Shown: piece by piece, positions 1 to 5,558 of the stretch
Position numbering within the stretch: position 1 is the first letter of the stretch
How the letters are laid out: every line of letters begins with the position of its first letter
The notes under the pieces: generated by a model
Database searches by the model: none
The model's input: only the letters and a program-made list of their open reading frames with translations
What the model was told of the DNA's origin: nothing
Program-made: the position numbers and the translations under genes
Source: Peptococcaceae bacterium
Lineage (GTDB): Bacteria; Bacillota; Peptococcia; Peptococcales; Peptococcaceae
DNA: 17,201 nt
Assembly: GCA_900756555.1 (NCBI GenBank)
Contig: CAAEKP010000041.1
Span: 1 to 17,201 of the forward strand
Direction: 5' to 3'

Positions 1-204
1 CTGCGCTGTAAATACATCCTCACTGCTGATCAGTCGATACCCCAAACGCCGCTGACTTTCTATCTCATAGCCTTCCTCCTGCAGCTTCTGAATATGTTTC
101 CACACAGCGGTGCGGGAAATACCGCATTGCTGGCTCAGCGCCTCACCGGAAATAAATTCATCTGTCGCAGACAGGGCGGCTAATATGTTTTCTTTTGTAG
201 ACAT
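1..204 (-). CDS. birA: BirA, biotin operon repressor / biotin-protein ligase, N-terminal part (cut by window edge)
   Basis: Only the first 68 codons are in the window; the frame is open to base 1. They encode a small winged helix-turn-helix typical of bifunctional BirA: an N-terminal helix ending in LAALS, then the recognition part GEALSQQCGISRTAVWKHIQ, then EEGYEIESQRRLGYRL, which matches the BirA wing (GY.I.S....GY.L). In the family this domain binds the biotin operator, and the missing C-terminal part joins biotin to acetyl-CoA carboxylase and similar enzymes. The ATG at 204 follows a GGAGG ribosome binding site 7 bases upstream. The gene is divergent from rpmB. The HTH_11 domain is also found in other regulators, so the ligase domain is inferred rather than seen. 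Confidence 0.8.
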   Translation of the reverse strand, partial: MSTKENILAALSATDEFISGEALSQQCGISRTAVWKHIQKLQEEGYEIESQRRLGYRLISSEDVFTAQ

Positions 205-235
205 AAGTACGCCTCCACGTGTTTAGTATTGTTTC

Positions 236-265
236 ATTATAACACAATTTTTATGCCTGCTACAA
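236..265 (-). promoter_or_regulatory. Probable sigma-A promoter of birA
   Basis: Read on the minus strand: TTGTAG (260-265), an 18-base spacer, then TATAAT (236-241). A TG one base before the -10 makes it an extended -10 element. It lies about 30 bases upstream of the birA start. Confidence 0.6.
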
Positions 266-325
266 AATATATTCCCTGCATAAAAATAACCGGTACTGAA
301 ATTGCTTATTTTTTAAAAATTTTTC

Positions 326-354
326 TTGCATTCAATACTCCTTTCTGCTACAAT
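326..354 (+). promoter_or_regulatory. Sigma-A promoter of rpmB
   Basis: TTGCAT (326-331), a 17-base spacer and TACAAT (349-354), with TG at 346-347 giving an extended -10. It is placed correctly for rpmB, whose start is at 413. Confidence 0.7.
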
Positions 355-412
355 AATACAAGTGATTTCAAGATAAAGAAGATAGATTATGTTTTTAAAG
401 GAGGTGTACACT

Positions 413-604
413 GTGTCTAGAAAATGTGAAATCTGCGGTAAAGGCGGCAGTACAGGTATGCAGGTCAGCCATTCCCATATCAGAACAAAAAAGAAATGGA
501 TGCCAAACATTCAGAAAGTAAAAGTTGTTGTGAACGGTACACCAAAGAAGATTAACGTATGTACTCGTTGCTTACGTTCCGGTAAAGTTCAGAGAGCTAA
601 CTAA
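413..604 (+). CDS. rpmB: 50S ribosomal protein L28, zinc-ribbon form
   Basis: A 63-residue protein beginning MSRKCEICGKGG, with the L28 core VSHSHIRTKKKW near residues 18-29 and TPKKINVCTRCLRSGKV near the C-terminus. Two CxxC pairs (CEIC near residues 5-8 and CTRC near 49-52) mark the zinc-binding form; other bacteria carry a cysteine-free version. I chose the GTG start at 413 because AAAGGAGGTG lies directly in front of it. A longer reading from an ATG at 389 would bury this ribosome binding site inside the gene. Single-gene unit with its own promoter and terminator. Confidence 0.95.
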   Translation: MSRKCEICGKGGSTGMQVSHSHIRTKKKWMPNIQKVKVVVNGTPKKINVCTRCLRSGKVQRAN

Positions 605-612
605 GATATTTC

Positions 613-643
613 GCACCTTGTATTTGCAGGGTGCATTTATTTT
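613..643 (+). terminator. Rho-independent terminator of rpmB
   Basis: Stem GCACCTTG / CAGGGTGC with one G-U pair and a 6-base loop, followed by a T-rich stretch (ATTTATTTT). Confidence 0.7.
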
Positions 644-692
644 ACCCTAAATTCCTACTTAGTCAATAGTATTTATAAGGAGGCTGATTCTT

Positions 693-1352
693 ATGTTCAT
701 CACCCGGATGGAATATCGTGAAAAAGCAACTGCTACTAACTGGAAACGCATTCAGTTTCCTCTGCACGCCAACTTTGTATCCGACAATGCTGAATTATCT
801 GTACGTCTGCTGCACATTATCGCCGCGCTGCCTGCTTTTGGCGCTAACGCGCAAAACCATGGCTTTGCAGATGCTATCAGTCGTATTGTATTTCAGGCCG
901 CTCACAGCGAATATATGTGGTTTGCCAAAAGCACCTTGCAGGATAACAACCTGCTGGTAGATGAAGAAGAATTATACGATAAAGGCGATGCACTGCTGAT
1001 GCGCCGTGCCTTTGGCGAACTGACCATCGGCGATGCCCCGGCAGAAGAACTGCCTGTAGCCGAAAGTATGCTGGCTCAGCATCCAGAACTGGATGTGCTG
1101 CAAAAATTACAGCAGGCCTTTCAGCGCGTGCAGGTATATCAACTGACCGAAGAAAATAAAGACCAGGCTCTCCAGCAGATTCTGACCGCGCCGCACGGCA
1201 CATTACTCCTGGTGGACGGCAGCAGTCTGAACGCGCCCCTGGACTTATCCGCTGTGTCAGAGCGCAACGATATTCAGGTTCTAACCACCAATTGCACCGG
1301 ACTGCCTGAAATGACTATCACACAAAAAGGCAAAATGATTTCCTGCCAGTAA
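693..1352 (+). CDS. Protein of unknown function, 219 residues
   Basis: I do not recognise this family. The reading frame is well supported: AAGGAGG at 677-683 lies 9 bases before the ATG, and a strong hairpin follows the stop. The protein is soluble-looking, with no signal peptide or membrane segment. The N-terminal two thirds is mostly helical in character (for example ELSVRLLHIIAALPAFGA near residues 34-51). It is acidic near DEEELYDKGD, then carries an EELPVAESMLAQHPELDVL stretch. The last 60 residues look alpha/beta (GTLLLVDGSSLNAPLDL, IQVLTTN). It lies between rpmB and a convergent PAP2-like gene and appears to be monocistronic; I found no convincing promoter in the 50-base gap after the rpmB terminator. 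Confidence 0.75.
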   Translation: MFITRMEYREKATATNWKRIQFPLHANFVSDNAELSVRLLHIIAALPAFGANAQNHGFADAISRIVFQAAHSEYMWFAKSTLQDNNLLVDEEELYDKGDALLMRRAFGELTIGDAPAEELPVAESMLAQHPELDVLQKLQQAFQRVQVYQLTEENKDQALQQILTAPHGTLLLVDGSSLNAPLDLSAVSERNDIQVLTTNCTGLPEMTITQKGKMISCQ

Positions 1353-1355
1353 AAA

Positions 1356-1398
1356 AGTGGGCTGTAAAAATGATTTTTCATTTTTTACAGCCCTTTTC
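1356..1398. terminator. Bidirectional terminator between convergent genes
   Basis: Stem GGGCTGTAAAAA (1359-1370) pairs with TTTTTACAGCCC ending at 1393. It has A-runs on the left and TTTT on the right, so it can stop transcription from both the 693-1352 gene and the minus-strand PAP2-like gene. Confidence 0.8.
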
Positions 1399-1404
1399 TA
1401 TATC

Positions 1405-2136
1405 TTATGTCAATTCTGTCTGCACTTCCTGCGGGCGCTCTGCCTCTTTTTTATCCCGACCACTCTGACGGACTTTGCTGTCCGCCAACTGAATTACAGC
1501 ATAGTACAACATAACAAGTGCAGCACGGAGCAGCATCCCGCCTAAAATGTCCGTAAACCAATGTACCCCGGACAAAATCCGTCCAGCAACCATAAAGCCT
1601 GCGTAGATGCCACAAAAAGTATTCACCACAGTTCTTACTCTTTTATTTAAAATCAATCGCTGAAACTGCATAACAGCCGTAGGCATAACACACAGAATAA
1701 GCATAGTTGTGGAAGATGGATAAGAAGCTTCCAAAATTCCATCTATTAAAACAGGACGATAGTTCACAACATATAACTCAAAAAACAGATAAACTGAAAA
1801 CACCAACACATAAAAGCCACCTAACACTAAGATGTTGTAATCCACATAACGCAGACGCTTTCTTTTTATGAGCTGTAAAAGGCCTTGCATCGCGAACCCA
1901 AGCATGATAAACAACGCTGCAATACTTAACCAGTCGGTTATATGATACAATTGCATATTTACCCCAAATAAAGTTTGAAAGTACTGATTGATTTTTGCAA
2001 AACCGACAAACGAACCCTGTGGACCGATTGGCTGTACATTGACTGTCAGAACTGCTGCTGTATATAACACAAATAATAGCAGCAGCACACCAGTGGCAAT
2101 AAAATTGCTTTGAATCTTTTTCTTTGTTTCTTTCAT
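1405..2136 (-). CDS. PAP2-superfamily membrane protein (phosphatidate phosphatase-like), variant active site
   Basis: 243 residues with about six hydrophobic segments (near residues 12-32, 68-88, 103-121, 144-157, 171-189 and 198-215), so an integral membrane protein. PAP2 motifs appear in order: YRP at 126-128 (motif 1), YPSSTT at 139-144 (motif 2), and GRILSGVHWFTDILGG at 185-200 (motif 3, with H192 and D196). The family removes phosphate from lipid phosphates or isoprenyl pyrophosphates. Two canonical residues are absent: the Lys of KxxxxxxRP is Glu120, and the His of PSGH is Thr, so catalysis is uncertain. The ATG at 2136 follows a GGAGGA site. The last 30 residues are charged and probably cytoplasmic. 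Confidence 0.8.
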   Translation of the reverse strand: MKETKKKIQSNFIATGVLLLLFVLYTAAVLTVNVQPIGPQGSFVGFAKINQYFQTLFGVNMQLYHITDWLSIAALFIMLGFAMQGLLQLIKRKRLRYVDYNILVLGGFYVLVFSVYLFFELYVVNYRPVLIDGILEASYPSSTTMLILCVMPTAVMQFQRLILNKRVRTVVNTFCGIYAGFMVAGRILSGVHWFTDILGGMLLRAALVMLYYAVIQLADSKVRQSGRDKKEAERPQEVQTELT

Positions 2137-2228
2137 TTTTTACTCCTCCATTTTTTAATGTGTTTGGCCTCCGCCTGCTTACACTTTAATTTCAGAGTAG
2201 AAAAAACAAAAGAATCTGACTGTCACAC

Positions 2229-2251
2229 CCATGATACGCTTCGTGTCATGG
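2229..2251. repeat. 10-bp inverted repeat upstream of the PAP2-like gene
   Basis: CCATGATACG / CGTGTCATGG with a 3-base loop and one wobble position, in the 138-base gap between the PAP2-like gene and the broken XRE regulator. No T-run follows directly on either strand, so it could be a weak terminator or an operator. Confidence 0.4.
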
Positions 2252-2274
2252 ACGTTTTATCAACAAAATCCCTT

Positions 2275-2849
2275 TCACAAGCAACAATACAAACATAAAA
2301 AAGCGGCATACGGTTCAAGACTTATCATAAAGATAATAACGCCAATGGCAGACAACAGCATGGACACCGCGGCCTTTCCTTTTGTCCAGATGATGCTGGA
2401 ACAGTTTTGCAGTGCCAGTGTTGCTACGCCGCAGACAAGCGTCAGTAAAATTATTGCAAAATATACAGCCCGAATCATAAAAGATGGTTCATTCAAGGAC
2501 AGCAAGGACACCATCCGAATAATGTCTCCTTCTGACTGACCAAAAAAAGGAACAAAAAGCAGCATTCCAACACAACAATCCATTAACCCAAAAACTAAAT
2601 CCTGCATATATTGCGTTTTCTGTCGGCCGTCCTTTTCAGCAATATGAACCAATTCTCTGTTGGATAACAATTCATCTATCGTTACCCCGAAAAATTCTGC
2701 AATAGCCTTTAAAGATTCAATGCTTGGGTAACCGCGGCCTGATTCCCATTTTGAATAGCCGTTCGAGAAACAAACAGGAGTTCAGAGAGTTCCTCCTGTG
2801 TTAAATTTTTTTGTTTTCTAAGTTCTTGTAGTTTTTCATGAAACTCCAT
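2275..2849 (-). pseudogene. XRE-family regulator with C-terminal membrane domain, broken by a single-base frameshift
   Basis: From ATG 2849 the frame reads MEFHEKLQELRKQKNLTQEE and SELLFVSRTAI, a clear Cro/C1-type helix-turn-helix, then goes out of frame near 2754-2758. Adding one A there restores the usual continuation (S)KWESGRGYPSIESLK, AIAEFFGVTIDELLSNRE, which joins the downstream frame ending at 2275. The repaired product would be 191 residues, with an HTH in the first 65 and three hydrophobic segments (for example YFAIILLTLVCGVATLAL and MLLSAIGVIIFMISL). This layout is common in Firmicutes HTH membrane regulators. As it stands, the HTH half stops early. A sequencing error in a short A run is also possible. 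A GAGGTGG site precedes the start. Confidence 0.8.
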
Positions 2850-2878
2850 AAATCGTTACCACCTCGCGTTTTTCTTTT

Positions 2879-2887
2879 ATTGTAACA
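2879..2887 (-). promoter_or_regulatory. Extended -10 promoter of the XRE regulator
   Basis: On the minus strand TGTTACAAT (TG-n-TACAAT) lies about 30 bases upstream of the ATG at 2849. No good -35 is visible. Confidence 0.45.
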
Positions 2888-2952
2888 TAAATACAACACA
2901 CGAAGAAGGAACTGTGAAAAAACGATTTCTCGCTTCTCACGGCTCTGATTTT

Positions 2953-3063
2953 TTAATAAGATAGATGCTCATAGTCCATTAAATATATAAATCTGATGTT
3001 TACTTTGCAGTTATCTTCCAATTCTCTCAGTGCCATATAACCATTGGTCATAAAACCAGGTCA
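2953..3063 (-). pseudogene. Transposase remnant (IS1182-like N-terminal DUF772-type region)
   Basis: The minus frame ending in a TAA at 2953-2955 reads PGFMTNGYMALRELEDNCK followed by VNIRFIYLMDYEHLSY. This resembles the N-terminal part of IS1182-type transposases, where a stretch like ENGY.S.R.IE..CK.DIRFM.LLD is typical. Only about 37 residues survive. A TGA lies just upstream and nothing recognisable follows, so it is a fossil. It sits between two other damaged genes (the XRE regulator and the cupin), which suggests past insertion and deletion here. Assignment is from memory of the family pattern. The rest of the 2850-3130 gap holds no gene. Confidence 0.5.
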
Positions 3064-3132
3064 CTTATATCCAGACATCGCTCCAGAGTGCTCGCTCTCT
3101 TATCAAAATTTAACTAACTATTTTTTTACCTC

Positions 3133-3163
3133 TTGACTTAGAGTTCACTCCAAGTTGTATAAT
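3133..3163 (+). promoter_or_regulatory. MerR-type promoter and operator
   Basis: TTGACT (3133-3138) and TATAAT (3158-3163) are separated by 19 bases, the overlong spacer characteristic of MerR-activated promoters. Inside the spacer region CTTAGAGT-tc-ACTCCAAG forms an 8-bp dyad with one mismatch, the expected MerR-dimer site. It lies about 25 bases before the merR-like start, so the regulator probably controls itself and the genes behind it. Confidence 0.85.
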
Positions 3164-3186
3164 AACCTTATCCCAAAAGGATGGTG

Positions 3187-3585
3187 ATGAGCATGGGATT
3201 AACTATTAAAGAAGTCAGTGAAAAATTTAATATTTCTTCCGAAACATTAAGGTATTATGAAAGAGTGGGCGTTATACCGCCCGTCACACGAACAGCAGGA
3301 GGCATCAGGGATTATCAGGAAGATGATATAGCCTGGGTTGAAACCGCAAAATGCTTCAGGGCAGCAGGACTTCCGATTGAAGGTTTGATAGAATATTTAA
3401 AACTATACCAGGAAGGTGATTCCACCTTGCAGGCTCGCCTTGACTTACTCAGCGAACAACGAGAAATGCTGTTGTTGCAGCAAAAACAATTAGAAACAAC
3501 ACTCAACAAATTAAACTATAAAATCTCAAAATATGAATCCGCCGTAAAGACGGGAAAATTAACCTGGGATTGCAATGGAGGTTAG
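3187..3585 (+). CDS. MerR-family transcriptional regulator
   Basis: About 132 residues. The N-terminal winged helix-turn-helix reads LTIKEVSEKFNISSETLRYY, then ERVGVIPPVTRTAGGIRDY, the hallmark MerR DNA-binding domain. A second helical pair follows (AWVETAKCFRAAGLPIEGL), then a dimerising coiled coil (LLSEQREMLLLQQKQLETTL and following). There is no Cys-based metal site; the lone C-terminal Cys in TWDCNGG is unlikely to be a metal sensor. It fits the AdhR-like group that governs oxidoreductase genes in response to reactive aldehydes or similar stress (family knowledge; the effector here is unknown). Three ATGs lie close together (3181, 3187, 3193); AAAGGA at 3176-3181 favours 3187 or 3193. 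Confidence 0.85.
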   Translation: MSMGLTIKEVSEKFNISSETLRYYERVGVIPPVTRTAGGIRDYQEDDIAWVETAKCFRAAGLPIEGLIEYLKLYQEGDSTLQARLDLLSEQREMLLLQQKQLETTLNKLNYKISKYESAVKTGKLTWDCNGG

Positions 3586-3797
3586 AATATGGCGGCAAAG
3601 ACGCTGTGTTAATGCGTGCAGGCGATGTTATCAATATTCCTGCAGGCATTAAGCATTGGCACGGAGCAACAGCCGACAGTTGGTTCTCACATATTGCTGT
3701 TGAAGTACCGGGCGAAAACTACTCAAACGAATGGTTAGAAACCGTAAAAGACGATGCGCACAATACACTTAATGGAGGAGTATACAATCATGAGTAA
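3570..3797 (+). pseudogene. Cupin-domain protein, N-terminal half deleted
   Basis: The frame reads RLEYGGKDAVLMRAGDVINI, then PAGIKHWHGATADSWFSHIA, then VEVPGENYSNEWLE. This is the C-terminal half of a small cupin often found with MerR regulators and carboxymuconolactone-decarboxylase or oxidoreductase genes. The first cupin motif (G..H.H......E) and everything before it are missing, although the metal-ligand-like HWHG of the second motif remains. The readable frame begins inside the last codons of merR with no ribosome binding site of its own. It looks as if a deletion fused the 3' end of merR to the middle of the cupin gene. It overlaps the flavodoxin start by 8 bases. Confidence 0.75.
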
Positions 3798-4266
3798 AAA
3801 ATTAGTAGTCTATTTCAGCGCAAGCGGCACAACTGCAAAGCTTGCTAAAACACTTGCTTCTGCTGTTTCAGCAGATTTGCATGAAATTATACCAAAAGAA
3901 AAATACACAGCGGCAGACCTTGACTGGACAAATAAAGAAAGCCGTTCCAGCGTTGAGATGAACGATAAAAGTTTCAGACCTGCTATTAAAAATACGGTAG
4001 AAAATATGGAGCAGTACGATGTCATCTATATAGGTTTTCCAATTTGGTGGTATGTTGCACCAACAATCGTCAATACTTTTTTAGAAAGCTATGATATGTC
4101 GGGAAAAACTATTATTCCGTTTGCAACATCGGGCGGCAGCGGTATGGGAAATACAAATGCAGAGCTTGCGCTCTCCTGCGCAGGTGCGACTTTGAAGAAC
4201 GGTAAAAGATTTGCGGTAAACACAACGGAAAACCAACTGGCCGATTGGGCAAAAACAGTTGAATAA
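3790..4266 (+). CDS. Flavodoxin
   Basis: 158 residues of the flavodoxin fold. MSKKLVVYFSASGTTAKLAK holds the FMN phosphate loop SASGTT (residues 10-15). YDVIYIGFPIWWYVAPTIV carries the aromatic residues that stack on the flavin ring, and IIPFATSGGSGMGNT is the third FMN contact region. It is expected to carry one or two electrons for an oxidoreductase or reduce a quinone-like or aldehyde-derived substrate; the partner is not known. I chose ATG 3790 because GGAGGAG at 3775-3781 lies 8 bases upstream. A start at 3754 would lie inside the cupin remnant. It sits between merR and an alcohol dehydrogenase in one apparent operon. Confidence 0.9.
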   Translation: MSKKLVVYFSASGTTAKLAKTLASAVSADLHEIIPKEKYTAADLDWTNKESRSSVEMNDKSFRPAIKNTVENMEQYDVIYIGFPIWWYVAPTIVNTFLESYDMSGKTIIPFATSGGSGMGNTNAELALSCAGATLKNGKRFAVNTTENQLADWAKTVE

Positions 4267-4281
4267 AAGGAGAGAATTAGA

Positions 4282-5454
4282 ATGAACGATTTTATTTTTC
4301 ACAATCCCGATAAGGTGTATTTTGGTAAAAACCAGCTTGGGCACTTGCCCGAAGAACTTTTGAAGTTTGGCAAAAAGGTACTTCTTGTTTACGGCGGCGG
4401 TTCTATTAAAAAGAACGGACTTTACGACACCGTTACCAAATTGCTGAAAGCAAACGGTTTAGAAGTATATGAACTTGCAGGCGTAGAGCCAAATCCTCGC
4501 CATACAACAGCGAACAGAGGTGCCGAAACCTGCAAAAGAGAAAACATTGATGTTGTTTTAGCCGTAGGCGGCGGCTCTACAATCGACTGCGCAAAAGGGG
4601 TTGCGGCAGCTGCTATAACTGAAAGCGGAGATGTTTGGCCTCTGGTATCAAACGGCGTTTGGATAACAAAGGCTTTACCTGTCGTTGCAATTCTTACAAA
4701 CGCCGCAACCGGCTCCGAAATGGACGCCTGGGCGGTAATTTCAAATATGGATACAAACGAGAAAATCGGTCTCGGCGGCAGTGCACTCATTCCAAAGGTT
4801 GCTTTTGAAAATCCTGAACTGAGCTTTTCACTTCCCACTTATCAGACCGCTTGCGGTGCATTTGACATTTTCAGCCACGTTTTAGATAACTACTATCTTG
4901 CAGGCGACGCAACCTTTGATCTGATTTTGGAATTTCAGGAGGCGGTTATGCGCGCTGTTGTAAAATGGGCGCCTGTTGCCATGAGAGAGCCCGATAATTA
5001 CGAGGCAAGAGCAAATCTTATGTGGGCTTCTTCTATGGCGCTCAATACTGTTCTTGATGCAGGAACCGTTCACGACTGCGCCTGCCACGCAATGGAACAT
5101 GAGTTGTCCGCATACTATGACATTACGCACGGTCACGGTCTTGCTATCATCACACCTCGTTGGCTTGAATATATTTTGACTGAAACAACCGCTCCCGCTA
5201 TTTATCGTCTTGGGGTAAAAGTATTTGGCTTACCGGAAAATCTTTCTGCAATGGAGGGAGCCAGAAAAGCCATTGCAGCAGTTGCAGATTTCTGCTTTAA
5301 CACACTGGGTTTAACCGCTAACCTGTCCGATTCCGGTATTGATGAAAAACATTTTCAGGCTATGGCAATGCACGCCTGTGCAGGCTCTGTAATATCAGGG
5401 CCAAAAAATCTTAACCCTGCCGATGTAGAAGCAATTTATAAAATGTGCTTGTAA
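4282..5454 (+). CDS. Iron-containing alcohol dehydrogenase (butanol dehydrogenase-like, NAD(P)H-dependent)
   Basis: 390 residues, full length for the group III Fe-ADH family. The dinucleotide-binding half carries YGGGSIKKNGLYD (GGGS at 38-41) and VGGGSTIDCAK (96-105). The metal-binding half shows D195 and H199 in GAFDIFSHVLDNYY, H269 in CACHAMEHELSAYYD and H283 in ITHGHGLAI, with spacing equal to the four ligands known in FucO-type enzymes. The closest style is the Firmicutes BdhA/YqdH/YugJ group, which reduces aldehydes to alcohols. AAAGGAG lies upstream of the ATG, 15 bases after the flavodoxin stop. As the last gene of the MerR-controlled cluster it fits aldehyde detoxification or redox balance (inference). 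Confidence 0.93.
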   Translation: MNDFIFHNPDKVYFGKNQLGHLPEELLKFGKKVLLVYGGGSIKKNGLYDTVTKLLKANGLEVYELAGVEPNPRHTTANRGAETCKRENIDVVLAVGGGSTIDCAKGVAAAAITESGDVWPLVSNGVWITKALPVVAILTNAATGSEMDAWAVISNMDTNEKIGLGGSALIPKVAFENPELSFSLPTYQTACGAFDIFSHVLDNYYLAGDATFDLILEFQEAVMRAVVKWAPVAMREPDNYEARANLMWASSMALNTVLDAGTVHDCACHAMEHELSAYYDITHGHGLAIITPRWLEYILTETTAPAIYRLGVKVFGLPENLSAMEGARKAIAAVADFCFNTLGLTANLSDSGIDEKHFQAMAMHACAGSVISGPKNLNPADVEAIYKMCL

Positions 5455-5463
5455 TTTACTATA

Positions 5464-5512
5464 GAGCAATCATTTTTACTGCTATTGTTCCCAATCGTTA
5501 TTATGCGATTGG
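5464..5512. repeat. Two inverted repeats after the alcohol dehydrogenase
   Basis: GAGCAAT / ATTGTTC (5464-5470 and 5484-5490, one wobble) and CCAATCG / CGATTGG (5491-5497 and 5506-5512, perfect) stand side by side between the convergent alcohol dehydrogenase and AAA+/VWA genes. No proper T-run follows, so terminator function is uncertain. Confidence 0.4.
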
Positions 5513-5558
5513 TAAGAGGAATATTGAAACCATCTGTGCTATTTTTTTCTGAACGATT

